Both the position numbers and the translations under genes were made by a program. The notes below the pieces were generated by a model. The model was not told where the DNA came from, searched no databases, and worked only from the letters and a program-made list of their open reading frames with translations. Shown here piece after piece: positions 1 through 8,660 of a stretch of 28,011 bases of DNA (position 1 is its first letter; each line of letters opens with the position of its first letter). Origin of the DNA: Chara braunii (lineage: Eukaryota > Streptophyta > Charophyceae > Charales > Characeae); the NCBI GenBank assembly GCA_003427395.1, contig BFEA01000369.1:63739-91749 (forward strand), read 5' to 3'.

Positions 1-88
1 GGGGGAAGGGGGGGCGGAAGGTTTTTCTTCATCATCTGTTTCCTGTCTTTCGGTCTCCCCCCTGGTTCACTAATGTTTTAACTCTGGC

Positions 89-430
89 GTGATGGTAAGT
101 TGGTTGATATGGGGGAGAGCTCTATTCCGCAGGGGCATAACAAGGTGGGAGGTGAATGCCCTGGAGGGAGTGTGGGCAGATTTTAGGGGATGTACCAATC
201 TGTGGCTGGGAGAGGTGAATGAAGGGACATCATCTCCCAACGGTGGCAGATTAGGGCAAAGGGATGTTCGAGGCATACTTTGGGGGGAACGGTATGCCTG
301 GAAGGAAGCAGGGGGGAGAGTAGGACTGTCCTTAGTTGGGGCTGAGGAGGACTGCTCATGAGCAGGGCTGTCCGGTTCGGCAGAGGCAGCAAAGGGGCAG
401 AAGGAGATATAAGAGGGAGAAAGGGGGGAG
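89..430 (+). pseudogene. possible decayed copy of the Trp-rich module
   Basis: A + strand reading frame (ATG at 92) stays open to a TGA at 359-361 and can be followed in the same frame through further stops to about 430. It is rich in Trp and Gly. Its order of features resembles the modules at 23.4-26.0 kb: a WEV start, an RGIL block followed by an aromatic residue, then an acidic stretch ending in an Ala/Lys-rich helix-like segment (compare RGTV in module A and TGTL in module C). The similarity is by eye and weak. The frame could equally be a chance ORF in G-rich DNA. No function is proposed. Confidence 0.2.
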
Positions 431-2389
431 GCATAATTTTCCGTAATGATGCATCTTCAGTCTTAGATTTCTGTATTTGGGATTATTCCTACTGATGACA
501 ATCATCATCATCACCACCATCATCATATACGTCATCTGTTGGGAACTCAACTAAATCAAATCCTTTATTTCTAGGTATTTTTATCAATTTTGTTGATTGT
601 TAGATTGAGTCGTAAATATGCACTTGCCTAGGTCGAGTTGATGCCAGAACGACACTGACCGGTGTTGGGGTATCGCCCTGTAACCTAGGCTACTAGGAGC
701 TTGAGGTCTTGTAGAGAGTTATGGGGATTGCTGAGGGAGGAAGGCATTCTAGTAATTTGACCAATGGTAACAATCCTGCCAACGATGGTCGGAGCTGGGG
801 TAGGTAGCGCTGCCCTGTAACTTAGCTAAATAGAGGGTATGAGACTAGGTAGAGGTGGGGTTGGTACACAACACAACATCAGATGATAATTGTTGGAATT
901 GGTAGAAACACCTGAAATTAGGTTAGGGTTCAATGTTGAAGTTCTGAGTAGTAAACATTATGATTAACCCTCCTGATCACTCTTCCTTATTGGCTAGTAC
1001 TTAGAGTGCGACAGGTCTGACATCGTGATTCTGATTAGCAGAAAATCATCCGTTTTAGCATCATCATCCTCATCATCATATGTTGGTTACCCCGGGTAGA
1101 CTGTGAGGACCCCGGCCTCAATTTTTCTCAAATATTAATACAAGCCTTTAAAAAAAAAAAAAAAAAGGCACCAACAACTTGAATATGGACTTCAAGGAAG
1201 ACGAGGAGTGACTTTAGGGCTCCCCTCAAGTCATGCGAGCTTGAGGGTGGCAGTCATATCTGCACCTACGGACTGCAAGTTGCTGCTTTGATCTTCAACA
1301 TCGACGGGGGATCCGACTTTGTACTTTGGGGTAGACGTTGACCCTCCAGGACGATAGGACACTAGCGTAGAGGATGCTAATTGGGTCAGGAGGACTATGT
1401 GAGAGGGGGGTGAGTTCTTTTCATCTCAAGAGTTCGGCCACTCAGGTAAGTGTCGTGCGACCAGGGTGCCCATGTGTCAGTGCATGGAATTGACTGCCTG
1501 TTGGGGTTTTATGGGTTCTTCTTCCATCCTCCATAGTCTTGATTGTGTGTGAGGTGTGTGAACTACCTACTCACCTGACGAGTGAATAAATGGAGTATCT
1601 TGCTTGCCATGCTATCTCTCTCTACAGTGCTTTGTTTATTTTATTCTGAACGGCTGTAGTCTGTAGGTTCTTTCTGGGGCAAAATTTCATTTTTCAATTC
1701 GGTAGGGACATAGTAGGTCTTTGTGGAACTCTTGTTGGTTGGGACCCGGTTCTGACTCCACTCGGACCGTTTGGGACTCAGTGGGACCAGGCCCAAACAA
1801 GAAGGCCCCCTCAGGCCAAATCTGTTGACGTCAATTACCTTGCTCTATCTGATTGGGACTCAGACTTTATGCTTTCGGACCAGGACACTCGTTGCGGAGG
1901 GGATCTTCGCTGAGACGTTTTATCAGACTTTACCGCACGATCCGCCGCCTGACTCGCACCTTGGGCACCACTCAATTCTCTCTTGCATTTCGCTGTACAC
2001 CTTGAATCTGATTTGCTGTGTCTTCACGGAGCTGAGTCCGGCTAGGCTTGAGAGGACCTCATACGTAGTCGGTCCAGACTATGTGGTTGGATCGGATCTC
2101 TCTTATCTTTATTTCGTTTTGTTTTAACTGCTCTCCAGTCCAAATGAATTGTCGCTCCGGCTAGGAGATCTACCTTCTCTTCTGATTGTTTTCAAAGTTG
2201 TTTCTTTGACTTGGTTCGTTAAATGCCTGCGTCTACACGATTACAAACAAGAGAGAGAGAGAGAGAAGAGAGAAGCTTCTGAGAGTTACTCTTGAGGGAG
2301 TGAGGAGAGGTAAGAGGAGTGTTCGTCCTAGAAGTGTGAGGAAGTATGGACCCCTCTTGAGAGACTTGCTAACAACCTCATCCTCCACT
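431..2389. other. non-coding stretch upstream of the gypsy element
   Basis: No convincing gene is seen. The stretch holds a CAT-type trinucleotide run near 497-530, a run of 17 A at 1150-1166 and a GA-rich tract at about 2249-2270. This is where the 5' LTR, primer-binding site and leader of the retroelement at 2390 should lie. I found no segment resembling the 3' LTR start at 7905, and no plant-type initiator-Met primer-binding site. The 118-residue frame at 1771-2127 has no recognisable domain and is not called. Confidence 0.5.
1150..1166 (+). repeat. poly-A run, possible retroposon tail
   Basis: Seventeen consecutive A follow an AT-rich stretch. On the + strand this could be the 3' tail of a LINE or SINE. 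No polymerase III boxes or ORF2 fragment were recognised upstream and no flanking target-site duplication was found, so a plain homopolymer is equally possible. Confidence 0.3.
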
Positions 2390-3980
2390 ATGGCATCTGC
2401 AGCAGAATGGAAGTTGTAAATGGACGCTGCCCCTGAGGCAGAAAAAGCGCAGTACCGATTCTTCTACGAGAAAGCATTGAAGAGGGAAGAGGAGGAGAAG
2501 GAGAAGGAGAGGGAGGAGAAGGTAAAGGTTCATGAAGTCATTTTCTGTACCTTGCCTGCCCTAACCGATAAGGAGGTGGAAGAGAAAACCGTTCCACTTC
2601 TCCGGGCTTTGGTCGACGTCCGGGATGTTGAGGACCATACTGGCCAACTCGCCAAAGTGTTCGACGAACTCAAGAAGTTGCGAGAAGACATGGCCCTGAT
2701 GGCGCAGCAGCACCGTGACCAGCTGCAACAGTTCGCTAACGTGCAGCCAACCCGGAATATCCTTCCGCCTGCTTACCCTGCTTCTAGTGCTGCGTGTCAG
2801 TCTGTTCTTGCCCCTCTAACAATGTCTTCTTCTTCTTCTTCTTCTTCTTCTTCTTTGAGTGTGGCCAACAGCCTATCTGGATCTGCAGCAGGTCCAGACC
2901 CTGCTGCTGATGCTGCAGCGGCAAGTAGCAGTGCAGGGCATTCTGGAACTGTTGCAGTCCTGAGTTCGGACCCAGCAACTGCTGGTCCGAGCTGCAACTT
3001 TCCTTACATGGATAGAAAGGCGGCACAAATTCCGTCTAAATACGACGGAAAGGACGACATCGAATCTTAGATCATCTCCATGCGATCCTACTTCGATGTG
3101 TTGGGGACACTCCCAGTTACTTAGTCGTCGGTCCTAGGGGCCAATGTGGAACCCGCCGTAAGAGGATTCTTAGAGTTCCAAGCTGTGCAAGTAAGCTACA
3201 AAAGAATAGACCTGAACAAGTGGCTGAAGGCTACGCCTGTACCCACACTCTAAGAACTCTTGATCAAACAGTATGTTGATCCACATGCTGCAGCCAAGGC
3301 TAGACTTAAGCTTGACAAGTTCAAGCACAGCAAGTGGACCGGCACCATGCACAGCCTGCAGCAGTATGTTAGTAAACTATTTGCTACTCCGGATCTGGAG
3401 ATGACTGCGCTGTCTTGCTTGGATGTGATAAAAGGCACGATCCCCTGTACTATAACACATCGCCAGGGGCTCGGACTCATCGCGTATACAGATTGGCTTA
3501 CCCTCATGTGGGACTAAGTCAAACTGGAGGCACAAGACCTCCGGGTGGATCGGGTGGCAAAAAGACCACCGGCCGCAAACGGTTTCCAGGCAGCAGGATA
3601 ATGAGGAGACCCTCGCAGAGGATCCTTCTCTTCATGATGATCAAAAGCAAGGCTGCAAGGCATCTTGCTCTTCGTCAGCCCATGAGTCTGAGTGTGTGAA
3701 TGATGATGAATCTATGAATGTCTTCAAGAAGACTGCCTTTAAAAGTAAGGGACCGAGGACCACCATGCAGAACAACACTAACACCATTCTTCTTCCCAAG
3801 GGAGCGAAAATTTCACCCAAACCAGAAGATCCTGCCACCAAATCATGGGTAGATCTCCGGATCAGTGAAAGTGAGTGGAAACAAAGGGTGAAGAAAGGGG
3901 TTTGTCTGCATTGCACCAAACCGGGGCGTTCAGTCCAACATGGCTTCAGATTGCAGCACGGAAACCAGCAACGGGGGTAG
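2390..3980 (+). pseudogene. gag pseudogene (capsid/nucleocapsid) of the Ty3/gypsy element
   Basis: This would encode the structural polyprotein that forms the virus-like particle. An ATG at 2390 opens nine codons before a TAA at 2417; the next ATG at 2420 is in the same frame, so 2390 is probably the ancestral start. The N-terminal part has a Glu/Lys-rich charged helix, then a Ser-rich linker that includes a poly-Ser run from (TTC)n at about 2824-2856. The capsid-like block begins around 3010. Stops at 3068 (a Trp position), 3122, 3251 and 3515 interrupt it. The frame moves near 3588, and at 3903-3940 a zinc knuckle starts CLHC but shows Arg and Gly where His and the last Cys are expected. 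The frame returns near 3950. Confidence 0.8.
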
Positions 3981-4201
3981 AGACATCATCAGCGCACTCT
4001 ACAGATGGAGAGGTTGAACATGTAAGTGCAGTTCCTTCATTGGATTCTGATCCCACTCAGCAAACCTCTCCGGAGACCCCATCTGATGCTGATTCCAAGG
4101 CTGAGAAAATACACATCCTATACAAGGAGCCTTGGGTAGAGTCGGAAGAAATTGACTTCCATGCTCTGTTGACGCGTTGGGCTCATATGAAGCAAGAACA
4201 C

Positions 4202-4500
4202 GCGCAAGGGAGGACGAAGTTGATCTTCTTCAAACTCTACATTAATGGTCGTTACATCCGTGCATTGGTTGATTGTGGTGCAACCGCTAACTACTTCTCA
4301 TCGCACAACATTCATAAGGCACGCTTGGGGATGAAGCAAGTGACTTTGCAGAATCCTTGTCGGACCTAAGTAGGCAACCAAGAGGTTGTCACCTCCACTC
4401 ATGTAGTCAAAGGTGTGCGCACTACCTTTGACGCAGACCGCACAATCACGCATGAACTGAACTTCTATGTCCTTGATCAGTGCCCCTTCGACACGGTTAT
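4202..4500 (+). pseudogene. retropepsin-like aspartic protease domain
   Basis: This domain would cleave the gag-pol polyprotein. The active-site block reads ALVDCGATANYF, with the catalytic Asp at 4271-4273 followed by Cys, Gly and Ala. The family usually has D-S/T-G-A, so the second position is Cys here. A hydrophobic beta-rich stretch follows (FYVLDQCPFDTVIG), as is usual before the protease C-terminus. A TAA at 4367-4369 interrupts the domain, and the frame appears lost near 4505 by a one-base deletion. The call rests on the active-site motif and on position between gag and RT. Confidence 0.75.
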
Positions 4501-5683
4501 TGGCTTCACTGGTTGCAGACCCAATGTGAAGGAACCACGTGGAAGGAACCACGTGGAAGGACTCACAGTTCATAGTCAAAGATGCCATGGGAATCGAGCG
4601 TCTAGTCCTTTGGATGAGCCGCGCGAGTCCCAAGTAACTTTTCTCAATGCAACGCAATTCTGCAAAAAGTGGCGCAGGCGCAAAGTTGATGAGCAAATGT
4701 ATATAGCCTTTGTTAGACCTGCTCATGTGCCTTCTATTTTTGCTGTACATAATGATTATACTTTGCATGATGTTTCTACTTCTGAGGCAGCTACTTCTAC
4801 CTCTACTAAATTTACTTCTAGTCCAAATGACTCCACCTCCAACTCTGTTGTGTTGGTTGCACCTATGCAATCTGGTATGCTTGCACCCGAGAGTGATGAT
4901 CCACCTCCAGAGATCTCATCAGAAATTCGCAACCTTCTCAACCGATTTCCAGAAGTCTTGGTCGAACCGCATGGAGTCCCCGTGCGTCCGGTCCGATACA
5001 AGATCGAGTTGATTGAAGGTAGCATTCCTCCAAAGGGTTGTGTCTATCGGATGGGCTCAGGCGAATTGGAGGAGTTACGAAGGCGGATTGATGATATAAT
5101 TGGGAAGGGATGGATCAAACCAAGTGAGTCTGGGTTTGGTGCACCGGTTTTGTTTGCCCCTAAGAAAGGAGGCAAACTACGGATGTGTATTGATTACCGC
5201 GGATTGAATCGAATCACAAGAAAGAATGCATATCCTTTGCCACGTATCGATGATTTGCTTGATGCTGCAGATGGATGCAAGGTCTTCAACAAGATCGATC
5301 TCAAGTCTGCTACCACCATATTGAAGTCGATCCTACAGACCAGCATAAAACTGCATTCAAAACTCGCGATGGGCTCCGAGTTTACAGTCATGCCCTTCGG
5401 TCTCACGAATGTGACAGCCACCTTTCAAAGTCTCATGGATAAGGTATTTCGCAATCAGATCAACCGATTTGTTGTTGTATATCTGGATGACATACTAATC
5501 TTCAGCAACTCGATGGAGGAGCACATGAGACATCTTGACGAAGTGATGCAGATCCTCAAGGACGCGCAACTCCATCTCAACTTGGAGAAATCTGAGTTTG
5601 GGAGGGATAGCGTCATCTACCTTGGACATCAGTTGTCTGCTGCAGGCCTAGAGCCCGAGGCAACCAAAGTTGAGGTCATCTGA
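4415..5683 (+). pseudogene. reverse transcriptase domain
   Basis: This is the RNA-directed DNA polymerase of the element. The frame is open for 422 residues. RT proper runs from about 4970 (PVRPVRYKIEL) to about 5640. Visible blocks are the fingers motif SGFGAPVLFAPKKGGKLRMC, the IDYRGLN motif, the KIDL block carrying the first catalytic Asp, MPFGL, and the catalytic YLDD box at 5480-5491 followed by the SEFG and YLGH blocks. The open frame is misleading. Between about 5310 and 5377 the conserved block reads only in another frame, implying a one-base and a two-base deletion that cancel. A similar out-of-frame piece covers about 4505-4625. TGA codons at 5681 and 5687 separate RT from RNase H. 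Confidence 0.92.
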
Positions 5684-5713
5684 AAATGACCTCAACCGGC
5701 GAATGTCCGCGAG

Positions 5714-6442
5714 TTGCGTTCTTTTCTTGGTCTTGCGTCATACTACCGTAAATTTGTGCCCAAATTCTTTATCATTGTCTGTCCGCTGTCTAGACTAACA
5801 AGCAAGAATGTGTCCTACACATGGAATGAGGAATGCACGACAACCTTCGAAACACTGAAAGAGGCTTTGGTGAGTCATCCGGTGTTCCGCTTTGCAGATC
5901 CCAAACTTACATTCGTAGGAACTACGGATGCAAGCTTGTATGGGATTGGCGAAGTGCTGCAACAAGATGACGGCGATGGCTTACGTCCGCTTGAATATTA
6001 TAGCAAGCGCATGCCCTGTCACAAGGTAGCTGCTTCCACTTACATGCGGGAGCTCTATGCCTTGAGAGAGGCACTAGATCATTGGAAACACTACCTCTTG
6101 GGTCGTCATTTCAAAGTGTTATCAGATCATGAGACTTTGAAATGGATTCAGACACTGATTAATCCATCAACCACATTGACCCGCTGGCTGCATGAGATTG
6201 ATGTATATGATTTTGAACTTAAGCACAAGAAAGGCTGTTACAATCGCGTTGCAGATGCTTTGTTTGGCCATCCTGAGTACATGACTTGCCTTGTGGGTTC
6301 CTACGATCTCCGTAAGAATTTGAAAGAGAAACTCATTGAGCATACTGCCAAGGACCCGGAACTCAGTCCCATCCTTGAGCAGATTCGGGTTGGCCCTAGC
6401 AGTCAGCCTGATTTCCATGAATGTAAAGGCATACTCTTCTGA
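5714..6442 (+). pseudogene. RNase H domain of the Ty3/gypsy pol
   Basis: This domain degrades the RNA strand of the RNA-DNA hybrid during reverse transcription. It begins with the connection segment (RSFLGLASYYRKFVPKF) and continues into the RNase H fold. The four acidic active-site positions all look present: TDAS (5927-5938), MREL, SDHE and VADAL. It reads in the same frame as RT. It stops at a TGA at 6440-6442, which looks like a secondary nonsense mutation because the frame continues directly into the integrase zinc-binding region. Internal decay appears milder than in RT. Confidence 0.9.
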
Positions 6443-6463
6443 TGCTACGGGAAACATGATCGA

Positions 6464-7215
6464 TTGTGTGTACCCAACCATGAGCTGATCCTTACTCATT
6501 TCTTGGATTTGGCTCACAGCCGGAGTGGACACTTCGGTGTTGAGAAGACATACGAAAATCTATTGGAAAAGTTTGTGTGGCTTGGAATGAAAAGAATGGC
6601 ACAAAGGTTTGTGGCTGAGTGTGAAGTCTGGCAACGCATCAAACCGTCTCAGCAGAAGCCCTATGGGTTGCTGCACCCTCTCCCTATTCCTGATGACCCA
6701 GGTGAGTCAGTTTCCATTGACTTCACGGACATGGGAAAGAACAACAGAAACGGTTATTCACAAGTAATGGTGATCGTCAATCGTTTTTCCAAATTTCTGA
6801 ATTTAATCCCATTACCACCTCACGCCCCAATTGACCTTATGATCGAAGAATTTAACAAAAGGTACATTGTGCATTATGGTCCCCCGAAGACTCTTGTGAG
6901 TGATCGGGATACCAGGTTCATAAGTGCAAATTGGAAAAACTTCACCTCCCGGACCTACGACATGAAACTCAAGATGACGTCTGGTCGACACCTCGAAGCC
7001 AATCGACTGGCCGAGGAGATCAACCAGACCGTAATCCCACTTCTCAGGGCCCTTATCGTGCCTGACCAGAACTCTTGGGATGAGGAGTTGTCGATTGTGC
7101 AGGGGTTATACAACAACTTCATCCACTCCTCCACCGGGATGACGCCTATTCGGTCGCACCTCGGATGGAAAATCCGCAATCCTCTATCCTATCTGTTCCC
7201 GGAACAGCCACTTGC
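6464..7215 (+). pseudogene. integrase domain of the Ty3/gypsy pol
   Basis: Integrase inserts the cDNA into host DNA. The zinc-binding HHCC region has both His (AHSRSGHFG) and the first Cys (6620-6622). The second Cys of the CX2C pair is Trp (TGG, 6629-6631), so zinc binding is probably lost. In the catalytic core the first Asp is in SIDFTD (6719-6721), the second in VSDRD (6902-6904), and the Glu in LAEEIN (7013-7015), so the DDE triad is still readable. The frame is lost near 7215 and the C-terminus continues in another frame. Confidence 0.9.
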
Positions 7216-7863
7216 CAGCCAGGCTACAGTGCTAAGTACGATCGTTTCCTTAAAGTCGTTGTTGCAGCTATGGAAAGGCACCGCAGTGCCATGATTAAGC
7301 ATGCAAACAAAAAGCGCCAGCCTGAGCCCTTCACCGTGGGAAGTTATGTTTGGGTCAAGATGTCTGAGTTTTCTGAAAAAGAAGGCATATCACGGAAACT
7401 TCTTCCTCAGTACTACGGTCCCTGGAAGGTATTGAACCGAGTAGGTAATGATTCCTTCGGTCCTTCCTACATGATTGATATGCCTACTCATCTGCGCACA
7501 TACCCAGTCTTTCACGCATCAAAGTTATTTCCGTATGAGCCACCTGAGACGTTCAAGTACCGAGAATCGATGATTCCCCACTCAATCAATGGCGGTTACG
7601 AGGTTGATAGAATCGTTGAGCACGGTGGAAAAGGGAGAAACAGACAGTATCAAGTGTATTTTCTGTACCACCCACTAAATGACTTCTATTGGATTGCTAA
7701 AAAGGACTTACTGCAGAGTGCACCTCGCGTCGTTAACGCCTATGAACGATTGATAAACTCTGACCAGCAACCAAAATTCACTACTACCATAACTCCTACG
7801 GAACACACCCGATCTCTTTTTGCTATCTACTCCTACGATGCATTATGCAAGGACTCTGATTGA
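7216..7863 (+). pseudogene. integrase C-terminus with chromodomain-like tail
   Basis: After the frameshift the protein continues with a GPY/F-like integrase C-terminal region: KLLPQYYGPWKVL, then HLRTYPVFHASKL. From 7591 to about 7755 it has a chromodomain-like segment (YEVDRIVEH, a basic stretch, a beta strand, then Trp and a C-terminal helix). Chromodomains guide chromoviruses towards marked chromatin. Here the usual VKWKGY core is replaced by VYFLYH, so part of the aromatic cage is not evident. The frame ends at a TGA at 7861-7863, about 30 bases before the polypurine tract. Confidence 0.8.
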
Positions 7864-7891
7864 GTTACTCGCTCGAAGGGACCTCGCTCTT

Positions 7892-7904
7892 GAGGGGGGG
7901 GTAG
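7892..7904 (+). promoter_or_regulatory. polypurine tract (plus-strand primer site)
   Basis: A G-rich purine run (GAGGGGGGGG) lies immediately upstream of a TG-starting sequence, 30 bases after the pol stop codon. In LTR retroelements this purine run resists RNase H and primes plus-strand synthesis; the 3' LTR begins just after it. Position and composition both fit. Confidence 0.7.
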
Positions 7905-8660
7905 TGTAATGACCCGTCATAACACAGACTGAGAACACTGCTGATTTCTGAAGTTATGCCGATGGAATGAATGCCTTGCTGAGTTTCCCGCATTTTGTTG
8001 TGTTTTCTAAGTCTGTGTGCGTGCGTGCCTGTGGACTTGCGTGCCTGTCTGAGTGCTTATGTGCCTGAGTGTGTGTGTGACCCGGAAGGGTACTTGCTCG
8101 TTTGGCAGGCCTATAGGGCCGGTACTTACCTGTGGCCGTGGCGTTGAGGGTTGCAGCAAGGGGAACACTCAAGTGGCGAAGCTAGCGGCCCCGCAGCCGT
8201 TGGGGTAGCGGAAAAACACTCAATTGGGCAGGTAGGCCGATACTGCACCCCCCTGCAGTTGGCGTGAGGGGGTACTGGAGGCCGAGCAGAAGAAGACAAA
8301 GTTGGTACTTTTAGAGTCCAGTAGCGGTAGGGTAGGTCTAGGCCGGTACCAGTCCAACCAGTCTGAGTCTAGAGCCTGTACGGGCAATATCAGGGTCTGC
8401 AATGATGTTTCCCAAAAAAAGAAGATTGTTTGCCATGTTGGAGGCGCCGCTTATACACTGAGCTTCGCCCTTCACTTCCAAGTATTTTGGCTAAAATGCC
8501 AATGTTCAAGCGATTAATTTGAAATTGAAATTACAATTCGGACATCTCCGCCGAATTGCTGCGACTATTTTTAACATGCGTGGCCTAGGAATGACCATGC
8601 AAGAATCCACCGAAGAGCTAAGGTTTCTTGACGACTCGCCATCATATTGGCAAATAAACG
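7905..8660 (+). repeat. start of the 3' LTR (end not determined)
   Basis: The sequence begins TGTAATGACCC directly after the polypurine tract, matching the usual TG start of an LTR. The region is TG- and G-rich near 8010-8080, then GC-rich to about 8400. An AATAAA lies at 8653-8658 and could be the polyadenylation signal. No CA end paired with a target-site duplication could be fixed and no second copy was seen in the window, so the right boundary is only a guess; the LTR may extend to about 9.6 kb. Confidence 0.5.

Larger units (their letters stand above)
2390..7904 (+). mobile_element. degenerate Ty3/gypsy LTR retrotransposon, internal region
   Basis: The domain order is gag, zinc knuckle, aspartic protease, RT, RNase H, integrase and a chromodomain-like tail, all on one strand. 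That order, with integrase last, defines Ty3/gypsy, and the tail suggests the chromovirus branch. The internal region ends in a polypurine tract (7892-7902) followed by a TGTAATGACCC LTR start at 7905. The coding region is dead: in-frame stops lie at 2417, 3068, 3122, 3251, 3515, 4367, 5681, 5687 and 6440. Frame changes occur near 3588, 3950, 4505, 4543, 4625, 5310, 5377 and 7215. Most domains read in one frame (positions 2 mod 3), consistent with a single ancestral gag-pol polyprotein. Confidence 0.9.

Noticed and set aside
1771-2127. 118-codon + strand ORF
   Set aside because: No recognisable domain; it probably falls in the leader or LTR region of the retroelement.
4298-4870. 190-codon minus-strand ORF
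   Set aside because: It lies antisense to the recognisable protease-RT region and has no domain of its own.
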